64,000 nucleotides of DNA from Pseudobacteroides cellulosolvens ATCC 35603 = DSM 2933 (GTDB lineage: Bacteria; Bacillota; Clostridia; Acetivibrionales; DSM-2933). Numbering within the stretch: the first letter of the stretch is position 1; the number at the start of each line of letters is the position of its first letter. The stretch spans positions 4,660,001-4,724,000 of the forward strand of contig NZ_LGTC01000001.1 in assembly GCF_001262605.1 (NCBI RefSeq), written 5' to 3'. A program made the position numbers and the translations under genes. The notes below the pieces were generated by a model. The model saw only the letters and a list, made by a program, of their open reading frames with translations, searched no databases and had not been told where the DNA came from. Below are positions 25,208-35,067 of the stretch, in pieces.

Positions 25208-26181
25208 ATGAAACCTGTTAAACTTGGCATTTTAGGATGTGGAATTGCTGCGAAGGACCTTCATTGGCCTGCATTGAAGCAAATGAAGGAAAAGTTTGAA
25301 ATTGTCACAGTATGCAATCATACAGAAGAAAAGGCAAAGGAATTTGCACAAATGGTAGGAAATGTCCCCTACCTCACAGACTATAAACAAATTTTAGCAA
25401 ATCCTGAGATTGAGGCTGTAAGCATTTTACTTCCGATACACCTGAATCATCAAGTAACCAAAGAAGCTCTTGAAGCTGGAAAACATGTAATAGTGGAAAA
25501 ACCCATTGCCGCTAATATGAAGGAAGCAGAAGATATGTTGAGCTTCGAAAAAAATACAAAACAGTGATGATGGTGGCAGAAAACTTCAGGTATGATCCCT
25601 TTAACATTAGGATTAAAGAGCTTTTAGACAGCGGCAGTATAGGAAAGCCTTACTCTGCATTCTGGGATTGTTTTGATCTTTTGGAAACCAGCAATAAATA
25701 TGCCCAAACCCAGTGGCGTATAAAGCATCAATACCCAGGTGGTTTTATAACAGACGGCGGTGTACATAACATAGCTGTTTTCCGTGATCTTTTCGGCGAA
25801 ATACACTCAGGAAAAGCAATCACCAGGAGCATTAATCCCGACCTGGGAGAAATAGACTCAATGAGTTTTCTCTTTAACACCTCCAGCAATGTAAGCTGCG
25901 TATTCAATTATTATTTCAGCTCAGTGGGTTACCAGGAAAGAATGTTAAAAATACTGGGAACAGAAGGTACTATGGTTATAAAGGATAAAAATATAGCCAT
26001 AAAAAAGAAAAACACACCTGATTATATTGAAACAGTCCAATCTCAAGGTGGATATAAGGAAGAATTCGAAAACTTCTACGATGCAATAAGAAACGGTCAG
26101 AAGGTTAAGTGCACATTCCTTGATGCTTACAAGGATTTAAAAGCACTAATTGATGCTTTAGAATCCGCTATTAATATTTAG
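25208..26181 (+). pseudogene. Gfo/Idh/MocA-family oxidoreductase, interrupted by one-base frameshift
   Basis: Two overlapping frames (25208-25567 and 25564-26181) together make one NAD(P)-dependent sugar or polyol dehydrogenase-like protein. The N-terminal Rossmann fold has I-L-G-C-G-I-A-A and the E-K-P-I-A motif (catalytic Lys). The C-terminal domain starts A-E-N-F-R-Y and has W-R-I-K-H and D-G-G-V-H-N. The break is at a seven-A run (25548-25554). An eighth A would join F-E-K-K-Y-K-T-V-M-M and give 324 aa, the usual size. Substrate unknown. Strong conservation on both sides of the break suggests an error or a very recent mutation. Confidence 0.82.
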
Positions 26182-26193
26182 GCATGTATAATA

Positions 26194-26242
26194 AAGGGGC
26201 TCACGCAAAACATGTCTCAGATATTTTGCATGAACCCCTTTA
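26194..26242. terminator. Hairpin between convergent oxidoreductase and dut genes
   Basis: AAAGGGG ... CCCCTTT outer stem with an imperfect inner stem (GCAAAA/TTTTGC). Flanked by direct copies of TTTAGGCATGT at 26177-26187 and 26239-26249. It probably terminates transcription from both sides. Confidence 0.6.
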
Positions 26243-26260
26243 GGCATGTTGAAAATATAA

Positions 26261-26761
26261 CTACTTTGTACCTGTGGAACCGAATCCGCCTCCACGATCC
26301 ATACCAATATCCTGTACAGAGTCCACCATCTCAAAAACAATTTGGGGAACAACCTGCAAGGTTATTTGGGCAACCCGGTCTCCCTTTTTTATGGAATACG
26401 TTCCATTAATATTGCCTATACTGCTAATAGGCAGTAAGTCATCGGTATCCTTTTTGGATGATGTGTTGGTCATAATAATTCCAACCTCACCTCTGTATCC
26501 GCTGTCAATGGTACCCGGACTATTGGATACCCTTAGTGGCGTCTTATATGATATACCGCTTCGAGGCCTTACCTGTAACTCGAAACCCTCAGGTATGGCA
26601 ACCTTTAGTCCCGTAGGTATAATCACTGTTTCACCAGGTGCTATTACTACATCTTCCGCTGCTAAAATATCCATCCCTGCATCTCCATGTCTGGCATACT
26701 CAGGAAGAGTCACGCCTTTTCTACAAATTTCTACAAAAATTTTAACCTCATTTGAATGCAT
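26261..26761 (-). CDS. dut: dUTP diphosphatase (trimeric dUTPase)
   Basis: A 166-aa trimeric-type enzyme hydrolysing dUTP to dUMP and PPi, keeping uracil out of DNA and feeding thymidylate synthesis. All motifs are visible: D-A-G-M-D-I (1), P-R-S-G-I (2), G-T-I-D-S-G-Y-R-G-E (3), G-D-R-V-A-Q (4) and the flexible C-terminal R-G-G-G-F-G-S-T-G (5). Slightly long (usual 140-155 aa) because of a short insertion (about residues 105-118). Its stop codon abuts a repeat-end sequence (26239-26262). Confidence 0.95.
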   Translation of the reverse strand: MHSNEVKIFVEICRKGVTLPEYARHGDAGMDILAAEDVVIAPGETVIIPTGLKVAIPEGFELQVRPRSGISYKTPLRVSNSPGTIDSGYRGEVGIIMTNTSSKKDTDDLLPISSIGNINGTYSIKKGDRVAQITLQVVPQIVFEMVDSVQDIGMDRGGGFGSTGTK

Positions 26762-26851
26762 TTATACCTCAATCCTCTCATTTTATATGAATTTTACATA
26801 CCATTTTTTTCTTTGTGTTATACTCCTAAAAAAATCACAAAGTGATTTTTC

Positions 26852-26902
26852 AACCTTGATAGTTGTCGTGAGAAATTGTGGTGTAGCATACACCATAATT
26901 TC
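26852..26902. repeat. Short dispersed palindromic repeat, copy 1
   Basis: AACCTTGAT, a spacer, then a hairpin with arms GAAATTGTGGTGT and ACACCATAATTTC (26872-26902). It is repeated with few changes at 48588-48640. Here it overlaps the end of the U32 peptidase gene and may act as its terminator. Confidence 0.55.
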
Positions 26903-29414
26903 ATAGACCTTTATAAAAGTGCCCCTTAAAAACCCCTTCCTGACGTATCATTTCTTCCAGGTCTTTATATTTATCAGGCTTTCCATATCCACTCAGGCTA
27001 ACATCTTTTGCCATAGCTATCAATCTTTCTAATTGTTCTGAAGTCTCATCCCAAATATTAAGCCTTAGGGTCTCACATCCATGATTTCTCAAATCCTTTA
27101 TAACCTCTGGTGCAAATAACCTATTAGAGCTTAAAATCATGCTTCTGCAGTCAATATTGTCACATATTACGGGAAATTTTGCACCAATGCGATCTTTTAA
27201 TATGTATCTATCCTTACATGGGCTGCATCCGCATGTTTTCCCCGATTCCTTCTTTCCCACCACACAGCCTGTGGGGCAATACTCACTTACCATAACAGGC
27301 AGCCTGCCGTACACAATTACTTCTTTGTCTATAGATCCGTACTTTAAAATATTCTTGAATTGCTCAAGATTCAATTCGGGAGATATGGTAGCTCCTCTTA
27401 TTCCCAGACTGTTTAACTGCTGTAATGATACGCTGTTTAAAATATTAAAACTATAATCACACCTTATCTTGATATTTGAAATACCTTTAACATATTCAAG
27501 CTGCCCTATATTGCCCAGCAGCAAACCTTCCAAATTTCCGTTTTCAAGCATTTCCGGCAGCTTGGACTTAATTATCCTGTCATAATTTCCACGGGTAATG
27601 GAAGGCAGTGAAGCGTATATACTGCATCCCTCTTTTTTTAATGCTTGTAAAGCGTCAAAATTATCTGGGTTTAGAAATTCTTTAAATGGAATGTACACTA
27701 TATCCGCTCCATATAAAGCATCATTGTGACAATTTTTGCTCCATTCATAAAAATAGACGGAAATCTTAACATCATTTTTTTCTTTTCGACCATTTCCCGG
27801 GAAATTTAACAAACCTTTTTCCCTTTCTCCAACCAATTCCGACCTTTTTTCGATATTGCCTGCAGCTTTTTTATTATAAAGCTCATCTAATGCCTTTCTT
27901 CTTAAGTTATTAATTTCACTGATAGGCACGGTAAGGTTTTTATCCAGCTTTACATCGAGCTTCTTAAAAGCAAAAGGAGTACTTCCTGTCTTATAGAGCT
28001 GCTCTTCTATTCTCTCTTTTGTTATGGGCTTGTTTACGGCTATTTCCGGCAGCCTCTCTGAAGTAACCTCCACATTATTTTCTCCATCAGTTATGCTTAA
28101 GGTTATGGGAGAATTTTGTCTAATGGATAATATCCCATCTATTTGGACTTTTCTAATAAAGGTTTTGCCGTCAAAAGTCTCACCTGCACTCATATTCAAT
28201 GCTTTGCTTGATGTTCTGTAGATCTTGCACCCCTTCGGTATGTTACCTTTTATGTCACCTATATATGCTATGTCACCTTTTTGTGCAAAGTTCTTTTTTC
28301 CATTTTCTGTCCTTATATATGTCACGACGGTACCAGGATTTATATCCTCTCCGTTTAGCACCTCAATACCATCACCTATTGACAAATCTTCCTCCATCTT
28401 CATCTTAAGGCTGCTGGTCCCTTTATTGAAGGAAATGACATTTCCTATATATATGCCCCAGTTCTTAGGCTTCTCATAGCACATCATATCCCTTCCGGTT
28501 TTCCCCTCAAGATATCCCTTCGAAAACCCTCCCCTGTTGAACACCTGCATTAACTCCTTCATGTCACTTTCTTTTTCCGCAGGATCAAGCCTTAATATTG
28601 TACCATCGGAATACGCATCTATATATTTCCTGTATATCCTTACAACCGTAGCCACGTATTCAGGCTGCTTCATTCTTCCTTCTATCTTTAGCGAAGCAAC
28701 TCCTGACTTAAGTATTTGTCCAAGCATTGGAAGGGAGCACAAATCCTTTGGGCTTAAAAGGAACCCTTTTCCGCCTTTTACCATATTTCCCGAGTTTGTG
28801 GAAATCATTTCATATGGAAGCCTGCATGGTTGGGCACATTTACCTCTATTGCCGCTTCTTGATCCTATAAGGCTGCTCATAAGACATTGCCCTGAATAGC
28901 TGACACACAATGCACCATGGACAAATATTTCCGTCTCTATGGATGAGCTTTTTGAAATATGTGAAATTTCTTCAAGGGATAACTCCCTGGCAAGCACCAC
29001 TCTTTTAAAGCCCAGTTCTCCAAGGACCTTAACACCTTCTATATTATAAACCGTCATCTGTGTGCTGCCATGAAGCTCCACGCTGGGAATTCTTTCCCTC
29101 AATATACGTGCAAGTCCGATATCCTGCACGATTATTCCGTCTATACCCATAGTATAGGCATCAGCAGCTACTTCCAATGCCTCTTCCATTTCATTGTCTA
29201 AAACAAGTGTATTTAATGCAAGATATACCTTTATATTTCTTACACGGGCATATTTAAGAGCTTCCATAAGAAGCTCCTTGTCGAAATTACCGGCATTCTG
29301 CCTGGCATTAAAGTATTTACTTCCAAGATAAACCGCATCTGCACCGTTTTCCACCGCAGCTAGAAACGACTCCCAGTTACCGGCAGGTGCAAGTAATTCA
29401 ATCTTCTTATTCAT
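26901..29414 (-). CDS. U32-family peptidase / tRNA- or rRNA-hydroxylation-type protein (long form)
   Basis: An 837-aa protein. N-terminal TIM-barrel-like domain starts L-L-A-P-A-G-N and has the family signature E-I-F-V-H-G-A-L-C-V-S-Y-S-G-Q-C, with a Cys set (C-A-Q-P-C) that binds an iron-sulfur cluster in relatives. A DUF3656-type central domain follows (about residues 380-520). The C-terminal third (about 550-830) has another Cys-rich patch (C-P-T-G-C, C-G-C-S-P-C). Relatives include E. coli RlhA (23S rRNA C2501 hydroxylation) and TrhP/YegQ (tRNA hydroxylation); the name collagenase is historical. GAGGTTTGG precedes the ATG. Most likely an RNA-modification enzyme; true substrate not determined by sequence. 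Confidence 0.88.
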   Translation of the reverse strand: MNKKIELLAPAGNWESFLAAVENGADAVYLGSKYFNARQNAGNFDKELLMEALKYARVRNIKVYLALNTLVLDNEMEEALEVAADAYTMGIDGIIVQDIGLARILRERIPSVELHGSTQMTVYNIEGVKVLGELGFKRVVLARELSLEEISHISKSSSIETEIFVHGALCVSYSGQCLMSSLIGSRSGNRGKCAQPCRLPYEMISTNSGNMVKGGKGFLLSPKDLCSLPMLGQILKSGVASLKIEGRMKQPEYVATVVRIYRKYIDAYSDGTILRLDPAEKESDMKELMQVFNRGGFSKGYLEGKTGRDMMCYEKPKNWGIYIGNVISFNKGTSSLKMKMEEDLSIGDGIEVLNGEDINPGTVVTYIRTENGKKNFAQKGDIAYIGDIKGNIPKGCKIYRTSSKALNMSAGETFDGKTFIRKVQIDGILSIRQNSPITLSITDGENNVEVTSERLPEIAVNKPITKERIEEQLYKTGSTPFAFKKLDVKLDKNLTVPISEINNLRRKALDELYNKKAAGNIEKRSELVGEREKGLLNFPGNGRKEKNDVKISVYFYEWSKNCHNDALYGADIVYIPFKEFLNPDNFDALQALKKEGCSIYASLPSITRGNYDRIIKSKLPEMLENGNLEGLLLGNIGQLEYVKGISNIKIRCDYSFNILNSVSLQQLNSLGIRGATISPELNLEQFKNILKYGSIDKEVIVYGRLPVMVSEYCPTGCVVGKKESGKTCGCSPCKDRYILKDRIGAKFPVICDNIDCRSMILSSNRLFAPEVIKDLRNHGCETLRLNIWDETSEQLERLIAMAKDVSLSGYGKPDKYKDLEEMIRQEGVFKGHFYKGL

Positions 29415-29534
29415 TCCAAACCTCTTCTATGTGTTTTGCAATAATCATTTTCAATTTTTAATTATTGCAAAACATTTTCCTTGATTCATATGTTGCGAAA
29501 AATTCATTTTTATTAAGTAGCACTTTTAATGAAT

Positions 29535-30410
29535 TTACTGCTTATCAAATATTTTTAAAACAAGGGGCATTATATCTGTCAAGGACCAAACAGCAGCATC
29601 TCCTTTTTCAGGTATATTACCAATCACTACTGTAGGTACTTTGTTAAATGTATGAGTTTTTAAAGATACATCTTCAATATTTCCATGATCGCTGGCAATT
29701 ATCAAAACATCCTCATCAAGATTAATTAATTTTATCAAAGACCCTAAAAACAAATCCAGCTTTTCAATAGTTTTATAGGCCTCGTTTATATCAGCCTTAT
29801 GACCTATGAGGTCTGTCATAAAGTGTTCAAACAATGTAAAATCATATTCCCGGCTTATTCTATAAAGCCTTAAAGCTGCTTCATCTGGTGTGATTACTTC
29901 CACATTATATCCGCTGCTAACTAGAATCTCTCCGGTAATATCATGATATATTCCGTTTCCTTTTCTATAATCTTCTGTTGTTCTAAATGGAATACCACAA
30001 GCATGAGTCATAACGGAAGTAACAGACGGCCTATATCTTCTTTCCTTTGGATCATGCATTTTCACAAGGTATTCTTCCCTGTACACATTGGAATTAGTCA
30101 CTTTATATCCTTTTTTTATAAGCTCGGAAAAAAGGTTTGATTTCGTGATAACCTTCTTTAGGCTAATTGTAGGCTGTCCGCTCAGATGCCTGCCAAGAAC
30201 CATGGAAGCATTTACTCCTGTAAAAATTGATGTCTGTCCTGTAGCACTTTGAGGAAGACCTGCAACACCAAGACAAGCATCAGTAGGAAACACTTTGTAA
30301 TTTTCCAGTATGTACTGTATATTGGATGCTTTCCCTGATTTCAAAGGGTTCTTTGCAGCATCATCTTCACCGATGCCAAATCCATCAATAAAAAGGAAAA
30401 TCATTCTCAT
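29535..30410 (-). CDS. Alkaline-phosphatase-superfamily metalloenzyme (phosphoglycerate-mutase-like)
   Basis: A 291-aa protein beginning F-L-F-I-D-G-F-G-I-G (metal-binding Asp), with S-A-T-G-Q-T (nucleophile-region Thr/Ser), H-F-M-T-D-L-I-G-H, A-S-D-H-G-N (metal-binding Asp-His) and T-H-T-F-N-K-V-P near the end. These are the metal ligands of the alkaline phosphatase/iPGM/phosphopentomutase superfamily. It is shorter than true iPGM (about 510 aa) and lacks its cap domain. It probably acts on a phosphomonoester or moves a phosphoryl group; substrate unknown. 28 bases upstream of the next gene on the same strand, so in one cluster with the DUF948 and zapA genes. Confidence 0.75.
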   Translation of the reverse strand: MRMIFLFIDGFGIGEDDAAKNPLKSGKASNIQYILENYKVFPTDACLGVAGLPQSATGQTSIFTGVNASMVLGRHLSGQPTISLKKVITKSNLFSELIKKGYKVTNSNVYREEYLVKMHDPKERRYRPSVTSVMTHACGIPFRTTEDYRKGNGIYHDITGEILVSSGYNVEVITPDEAALRLYRISREYDFTLFEHFMTDLIGHKADINEAYKTIEKLDLFLGSLIKLINLDEDVLIIASDHGNIEDVSLKTHTFNKVPTVVIGNIPEKGDAAVWSLTDIMPLVLKIFDKQ

Positions 30411-30438
30411 GATATTTATCTCCGCTTTTCCTGACCAG

Positions 30439-30822
30439 TTATTTTCTGGGTAACGACTTTAATAATCGCTTTATAAACCTAATAGCCCTAACTAAATTAA
30501 ATACCTCTCCAAAATCCTTTTTGATTTTCATAATGGCTGCAGAAGTTTCCTCTGCTGCTGTTCCAACGCTGCATATTGCAGATTCTATAGCCTTAATCTC
30601 CCTATTGGCAGTCTCAGAAACCTCTGAGATATTCTTTGTGATTGCAGGCATATTTTTTAAACTTTCGTCAATATTCGACTTATTATCCGTTAGAATGGAT
30701 TTTAATACCTTTAAGCAATCAGTCAGATTTTTGAGAAAACCAATTAAAAAAACAGCCGAAACTACTACAGCTGCTGTAATTAAGAGAAGTGCCAAATTTG
30801 AAATACTAATGTAACCGTCCAT
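30439..30822 (-). CDS. DUF948-like membrane-anchored protein
   Basis: A 127-aa protein with one N-terminal transmembrane helix (residues 8-30) followed by a helical, coiled-coil-like region and a basic tail (K-R-L-L-K-S-L-P-R-K). This is the layout of DUF948 proteins of Firmicutes, whose role is unknown. It lies between zapA and the phosphatase-like gene, so it might relate to the envelope or division; this is only context. Confidence 0.6.
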   Translation of the reverse strand: MDGYISISNLALLLITAAVVVSAVFLIGFLKNLTDCLKVLKSILTDNKSNIDESLKNMPAITKNISEVSETANREIKAIESAICSVGTAAEETSAAIMKIKKDFGEVFNLVRAIRFIKRLLKSLPRK

Positions 30823-30860
30823 CTAACACCACCGCCCTTTAAATATTAAAATAAAATAAT

Positions 30861-31265
30861 TTACCTATGTCTTACCTTGCCAATTGTATTTTTTACTCCG
30901 CCAAGCTCGGCCTCTTTTTTAGCAAGTTCAAGCTGGAGCTCGGTATTCTTGTTCTGCAGGGTTGCATTTTCACCTGACAAAGACTTATTAACCTCTTTAA
31001 GCCTTTCCAACTCCGATGCTAAATCATTTACTTCCTTTTGAAGGTTTTTTTCGGTCTCGTGACATTTATAATAATCATCAGCTATATTAATTGCAGTAAG
31101 AACAGCCGCCATAGATGTACTCAGCCTTGTATTGACCTTCATAATCTCATTCATTTTCTTATCTATATAAAGGCCTATTTTCTGCATATATTCCTCAGAC
31201 TCAACACCAACCAAAGTATAATCTTTTCCGGCTATTCTCACATTAACCTTATTTTTAACATCCAT
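30861..31265 (-). CDS. zapA: Cell division protein ZapA
   Basis: 134 aa; ATG 31265 is chosen because AAGGAG lies 8 bases upstream, whereas the GTG at 31274 directly abuts it. The N-terminal V-N-V-R-I-A-G-K-D-Y-T-L and V-E-S-E-E-Y-M-Q-K-I are characteristic of ZapA; the C-terminal half is a long coiled coil (E-L-E-R-L-K-E-V-N). It binds and bundles FtsZ filaments at mid-cell. Longer than B. subtilis ZapA (85 aa) because of the coiled coil, as in many Clostridia. Confidence 0.88.
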   Translation of the reverse strand: MDVKNKVNVRIAGKDYTLVGVESEEYMQKIGLYIDKKMNEIMKVNTRLSTSMAAVLTAINIADDYYKCHETEKNLQKEVNDLASELERLKEVNKSLSGENATLQNKNTELQLELAKKEAELGGVKNTIGKVRHR

Positions 31266-31479
31266 TCGCTTCACTCCTTAGAAGGATTATGGCATTTGTA
31301 CCATTATAAACAGAACTTTTTACTTGTCCTCTTATACATTATTCTTAATTATACTATAATTCGGCAAAAAATAATATATTTTTAATCGGGTATTGACTAA
31401 AATATTGATTATAATATAATTTCATCCTTCTAAATCATAACTGATCTTTATATTCTAAGGCCACCGCACCATACCGGCT

Positions 31480-32040
31480 TTAATCCTTAATAAGTGCCAT
31501 AACCTCTGCTCTTGTCCTGGCGTCTGTTTTTATAATCCCTCTTAATGCTGATGTTATAGTCCTTGATCCAGGCTTCTTTATCCCCCTCATTGTCATGCAT
31601 AAATGCTCTGCTTCCATAACTACTGCAGCACCAATAGGGTTAATTGTATCCATAAGGACATCAGCAACTTGACTTGTCAGCCTTTCCTGAAGCTGGGGTT
31701 TTTTTGCAACAGTGTCCACTATTCTGGCCAGTTTGCTAAGCCCCATTACCTTACCCTTTCTAGGTATATATACCACATGAGCTACACCAACAAACGGAAG
31801 TAAATGGTGTTCACAAATGGAATATGTAGGAATATCCTTAACAAGTACTATTTCTTCATGGTTTTCTTCCTGAAAAACCTTGACATATTCCCTGGGATCC
31901 TTATGCAGTCCTGCAAAAATCTCATCGTACATCCTTGCAACCCTGTCAGGCGTCTCTTTAAGACCTTCTCTGTCGGGATCATCTCCAATTGCTATTAAAA
32001 TTTCCCTGACTGCTGCTTTGACTCTTTCTTTATCTACCAT
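31480..32040 (-). CDS. folE: GTP cyclohydrolase I
   Basis: A 186-aa enzyme making 7,8-dihydroneopterin triphosphate from GTP, the first step of folate synthesis. Zinc and catalytic motifs are visible: C-E-H-H-L-L-P-F-V-G, G-L-S-K-L-A-R-I-V, Q-E-R-L-T, and E-A-E-H-L-C-M-T-M-R-G, ending T-R-A-E-V-M. No other folate gene is adjacent in this window, so it appears monocistronic; AGAGAGG lies upstream. Confidence 0.95.
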   Translation of the reverse strand: MVDKERVKAAVREILIAIGDDPDREGLKETPDRVARMYDEIFAGLHKDPREYVKVFQEENHEEIVLVKDIPTYSICEHHLLPFVGVAHVVYIPRKGKVMGLSKLARIVDTVAKKPQLQERLTSQVADVLMDTINPIGAAVVMEAEHLCMTMRGIKKPGSRTITSALRGIIKTDARTRAEVMALIKD

Positions 32041-32180
32041 CTTTAAAACCTCTCTTTACAAAACATAAAAGTATATTTATAAGAAAAACTAAATACATAG
32101 TCGTTTCTTATATTATACTGTAAAACTTAAAGAGTTCAAAGGCAAAGCCTAAAAAAATTGAGAAAACCCCAAAGCAGCAG

Positions 32181-32389
32181 CTAAGGCATGATTGAAATAT
32201 TACTTACCGTTTTGAGCGTGTGTTCACGAGTAAAGGAATGCCTTAGAAATAACTTCGTATTCTCAAGGACAAAATCCCGACGATTTTAACGGGGTTTTGG
32301 ACGATGAGAATCAGATGTTATTTCTTAGCCATTACTAAGTAAACACGAAAGCGAAATTATACGGGAAGTTATATTTTCAACATGCCTAA
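32181..32389. repeat. MITE-like palindromic element
   Basis: About 209 bases with inverted ends (AAGGCATG-ATTGAAATATTACTT at left; complement of the right end reads TTAGGCATG-TTGAAAATATAACTT). Inside is a nested second inverted pair built around CTTAGAAATAACTTC and GTTATTTCTTAG, with a GGGATTTT-type stem at the centre. No ORF. It ends 5 bases after the cphA stop codon and may act as its terminator. The right end recurs at 26239-26262. Confidence 0.65.
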
Positions 32390-32394
32390 AGACA

Positions 32395-35025
32395 TTACAC
32401 CAATGACTCTTCCTTCTCCCTGTCTTTTATATAGCTTTTTATAATGTTCAATGACTTACTGAAATTTTGATAGAACATAACTATCAAGTCTCCCGGCATT
32501 GCATTCTTTATAGCGGTTTCCAAGGCTTCACCCTCTGGAAGAATTATTTTCATATTTTCTTTTTTAAACCCATAATCTATTATGGTGTTATATAACAATT
32601 CGGCAACTTCCCCAGGTTCTCTTCCCCTTAGATCATCGTCCTCCTTGATGTAGATATCTGTAAACATTTTGCCACATAGCATCCCAGCATGTCTTATACT
32701 GCTGTCCGGCCTGTCTCCTGGCACGCCAATTACTCCCACATATCTGTTAGCCCTTTGTGACAATACAAAGTCTGATACACATTTAAACCCAGCAGGGTTA
32801 TGTCCATAGTCCAACAAAACTTTAAAGTCTCCCATATCAAACAAATTAAACCTTCCGGGATTAAGTTTTTCATCCGGCATAAAGGTTTTAAGACCCATCT
32901 CAATTAGCTCTGCAGGAATACCTAAAGCATAGAGTGCAGATGCTGCAGCAAGTGAATTTTCAATGTTACATTTTACACATCCATTAAATGTAATTGGAAT
33001 TTTTGCCACTTCCATAACTCTTATATCCTTTTTATCATAAATATGAATGTAATCCTCATTCATGTATGCGGCTGTCCCTCCATTGTTTATGTGCCTTACT
33101 ATATATTCATTATTAAAATCTGTTGAAAACAAAATAATGTTACCACGAGCCCTTCCCAAAAAGTATTCAATCATAGGATCATCAGCATTCAGCACGGAAC
33201 TGCCCTCAGGCTTAACTGCTTCAATAACGAGGGATTTGATATAGGCTAAATCTTCAATATCCTTTATGCCGTCAAGACCGATATGATCATCACTAATGTT
33301 GGTTATAACGGCTACATCAGCAAGGTCGTAACCTAATCCACCCCTTACTATTCCTCCTCTGGCCGTCTCAAGCACCGCAATCTCTGTCTCCTTATTGGAA
33401 AGAACTATCTGTGCACTTACAGGTCCTGTATTATCGCCTTCCATTATACATTCATCGCCTATAAAAATACCGCTTGTAGTTGTCATACCAACCTTACTTC
33501 CCTTAAGTGCCAATGTATGTCTGAGAAGTCGCGTAGTAGTAGTCTTACCGTTGGTACCGGTAATTGCAACAACAGGTATTGAATATTGGCTGCCATTTGG
33601 GTAAAGCATGTCCAAAATATCTGCTGCAACATTTCTTGGCTTTCCCTCAGATGGATACAAATGCATTCTAAGTCCAGGTGCAGCATTTACTTCTATTATG
33701 GCACCGTTACTTTCGCTGATTGGCATTGAGATGTCCTGAATTTTCATATCAATACCCGCTACATCAATCTCTAAAACTTTTGCAGCTTTTATAGCAGCCT
33801 TTTTATTTTCCGGATGTATTTCATCTGTACAGTCCTTTGCAGTACCCCCTGTGCTCAAGTTTGTGTTAGATCTAAGATAAATTATTTCATCCTTCTTAGG
33901 TATATAGCCCGTAGTATAGCCATTTCTTCTGAGTAAATCCATGGCAACATTATCTAGTCTTATTCTTGTAAGAGGCTTTTCATGGTGATTCCCTCTTAAA
34001 GGATCCTGATTTTTCAATTCCACAAGCTCCGATATAGTATGGATTCCATCACCCTCAACACTGGGCGGTTTTCTCTCGGAAACTGCTGAGACCTTATCTC
34101 CAACTACAAGTATCCTGTAATCCTTCCCCTCAACATAGGATTCAACCATTACTGCTTTACTATGTTTTATAGCCTCATTGTAAGCTAACTTAACATCCTT
34201 ATCACATAACAGGTTAGTAGAAACCCCTCTGCCCTGGCTTCCATCATAAGGCTTTACAACTACCGGGTAACCTATAGATCCGGCTGCTTTTACTGCTTCT
34301 TCCTCAGAGTATACAATTTCTCCGTATGGAACAGGAATTTTGTAGTCTGTCAGTATTTTTTTAGTAAGATGCTTATCTGATACTATATCAACAGCAACAC
34401 AACCTGATAAGCTTGTTAATGATGCCTCTACAAGTTTTATATTTTTCCCAAAACCAAGCTGCAAAATGCTTTCGTTTCCAAATCGTTTAACCGGAATGCC
34501 TCTCCTTACAGCTTCATCATATATGGCTTTGGTACTTGGTCCAAGTTCACCTTCAACCTTTAATCTTTTCAAATTATCATATGTCCTGGAGAATTGGTTT
34601 TTATCAATATTCTTGTTCTCAAAAAAAGCCGATACAATTTCAATAACTGTTTTTCCGCATTCTATCCCACACTTTTCATCTATATACTGATAAATAATAT
34701 GATAGACTGAAGGTTCCTTGTAAACTCTGGTCTTACCATAAGCCACATCATATCCAAGAGAGTTCTGGAGATCGATAATTGAATGCTCTATAACATGTCC
34801 AATATAAGTACCCTCCTTAAGCCTATCCATAAAACCGCCTTCATAGCCGAGAGAGCAGCAGTGTTTCTTAAGCCCTGGAAAAAGCTCAACAATATATTCA
34901 TTAAACCCAGGCATATCGCAGGTAGGCTTTTCACATAAATCTCCCAGATCCACCTCCATTCTGATAACAGGCTTAAAACTATATATATTCTTTCCTGCAA
35001 AAATACGTATATTATTAATTTGCAA
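32395..35025 (-). CDS. cphA: Cyanophycin synthetase
   Basis: An 876-aa enzyme that builds the Asp-Arg polymer cyanophycin from a primer, ATP, Asp and Arg. An N-terminal domain leads into an ATP-grasp region (about residues 220-470; V-V-K-P-Y-D-G-S-Q-G-R-G-V) that adds Asp to the backbone. A C-terminal Mur-ligase-like domain (P-loop G-T-N-G-K-T-T-T-T near 488) adds Arg. Start is TTG 35025 with AGGAGG 7 bases upstream. It follows cyanophycinase by 42 bases in one operon with iadA. In non-photosynthetic bacteria it stores nitrogen, sometimes in spores. Confidence 0.95.
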   Translation of the reverse strand: MQINNIRIFAGKNIYSFKPVIRMEVDLGDLCEKPTCDMPGFNEYIVELFPGLKKHCCSLGYEGGFMDRLKEGTYIGHVIEHSIIDLQNSLGYDVAYGKTRVYKEPSVYHIIYQYIDEKCGIECGKTVIEIVSAFFENKNIDKNQFSRTYDNLKRLKVEGELGPSTKAIYDEAVRRGIPVKRFGNESILQLGFGKNIKLVEASLTSLSGCVAVDIVSDKHLTKKILTDYKIPVPYGEIVYSEEEAVKAAGSIGYPVVVKPYDGSQGRGVSTNLLCDKDVKLAYNEAIKHSKAVMVESYVEGKDYRILVVGDKVSAVSERKPPSVEGDGIHTISELVELKNQDPLRGNHHEKPLTRIRLDNVAMDLLRRNGYTTGYIPKKDEIIYLRSNTNLSTGGTAKDCTDEIHPENKKAAIKAAKVLEIDVAGIDMKIQDISMPISESNGAIIEVNAAPGLRMHLYPSEGKPRNVAADILDMLYPNGSQYSIPVVAITGTNGKTTTTRLLRHTLALKGSKVGMTTTSGIFIGDECIMEGDNTGPVSAQIVLSNKETEIAVLETARGGIVRGGLGYDLADVAVITNISDDHIGLDGIKDIEDLAYIKSLVIEAVKPEGSSVLNADDPMIEYFLGRARGNIILFSTDFNNEYIVRHINNGGTAAYMNEDYIHIYDKKDIRVMEVAKIPITFNGCVKCNIENSLAAASALYALGIPAELIEMGLKTFMPDEKLNPGRFNLFDMGDFKVLLDYGHNPAGFKCVSDFVLSQRANRYVGVIGVPGDRPDSSIRHAGMLCGKMFTDIYIKEDDDLRGREPGEVAELLYNTIIDYGFKKENMKIILPEGEALETAIKNAMPGDLIVMFYQNFSKSLNIIKSYIKDREKEESLV

Positions 35026-35067
35026 TTTCCTTCCTCCTGAAACTATATTAAAAGTGATAAATGTATA

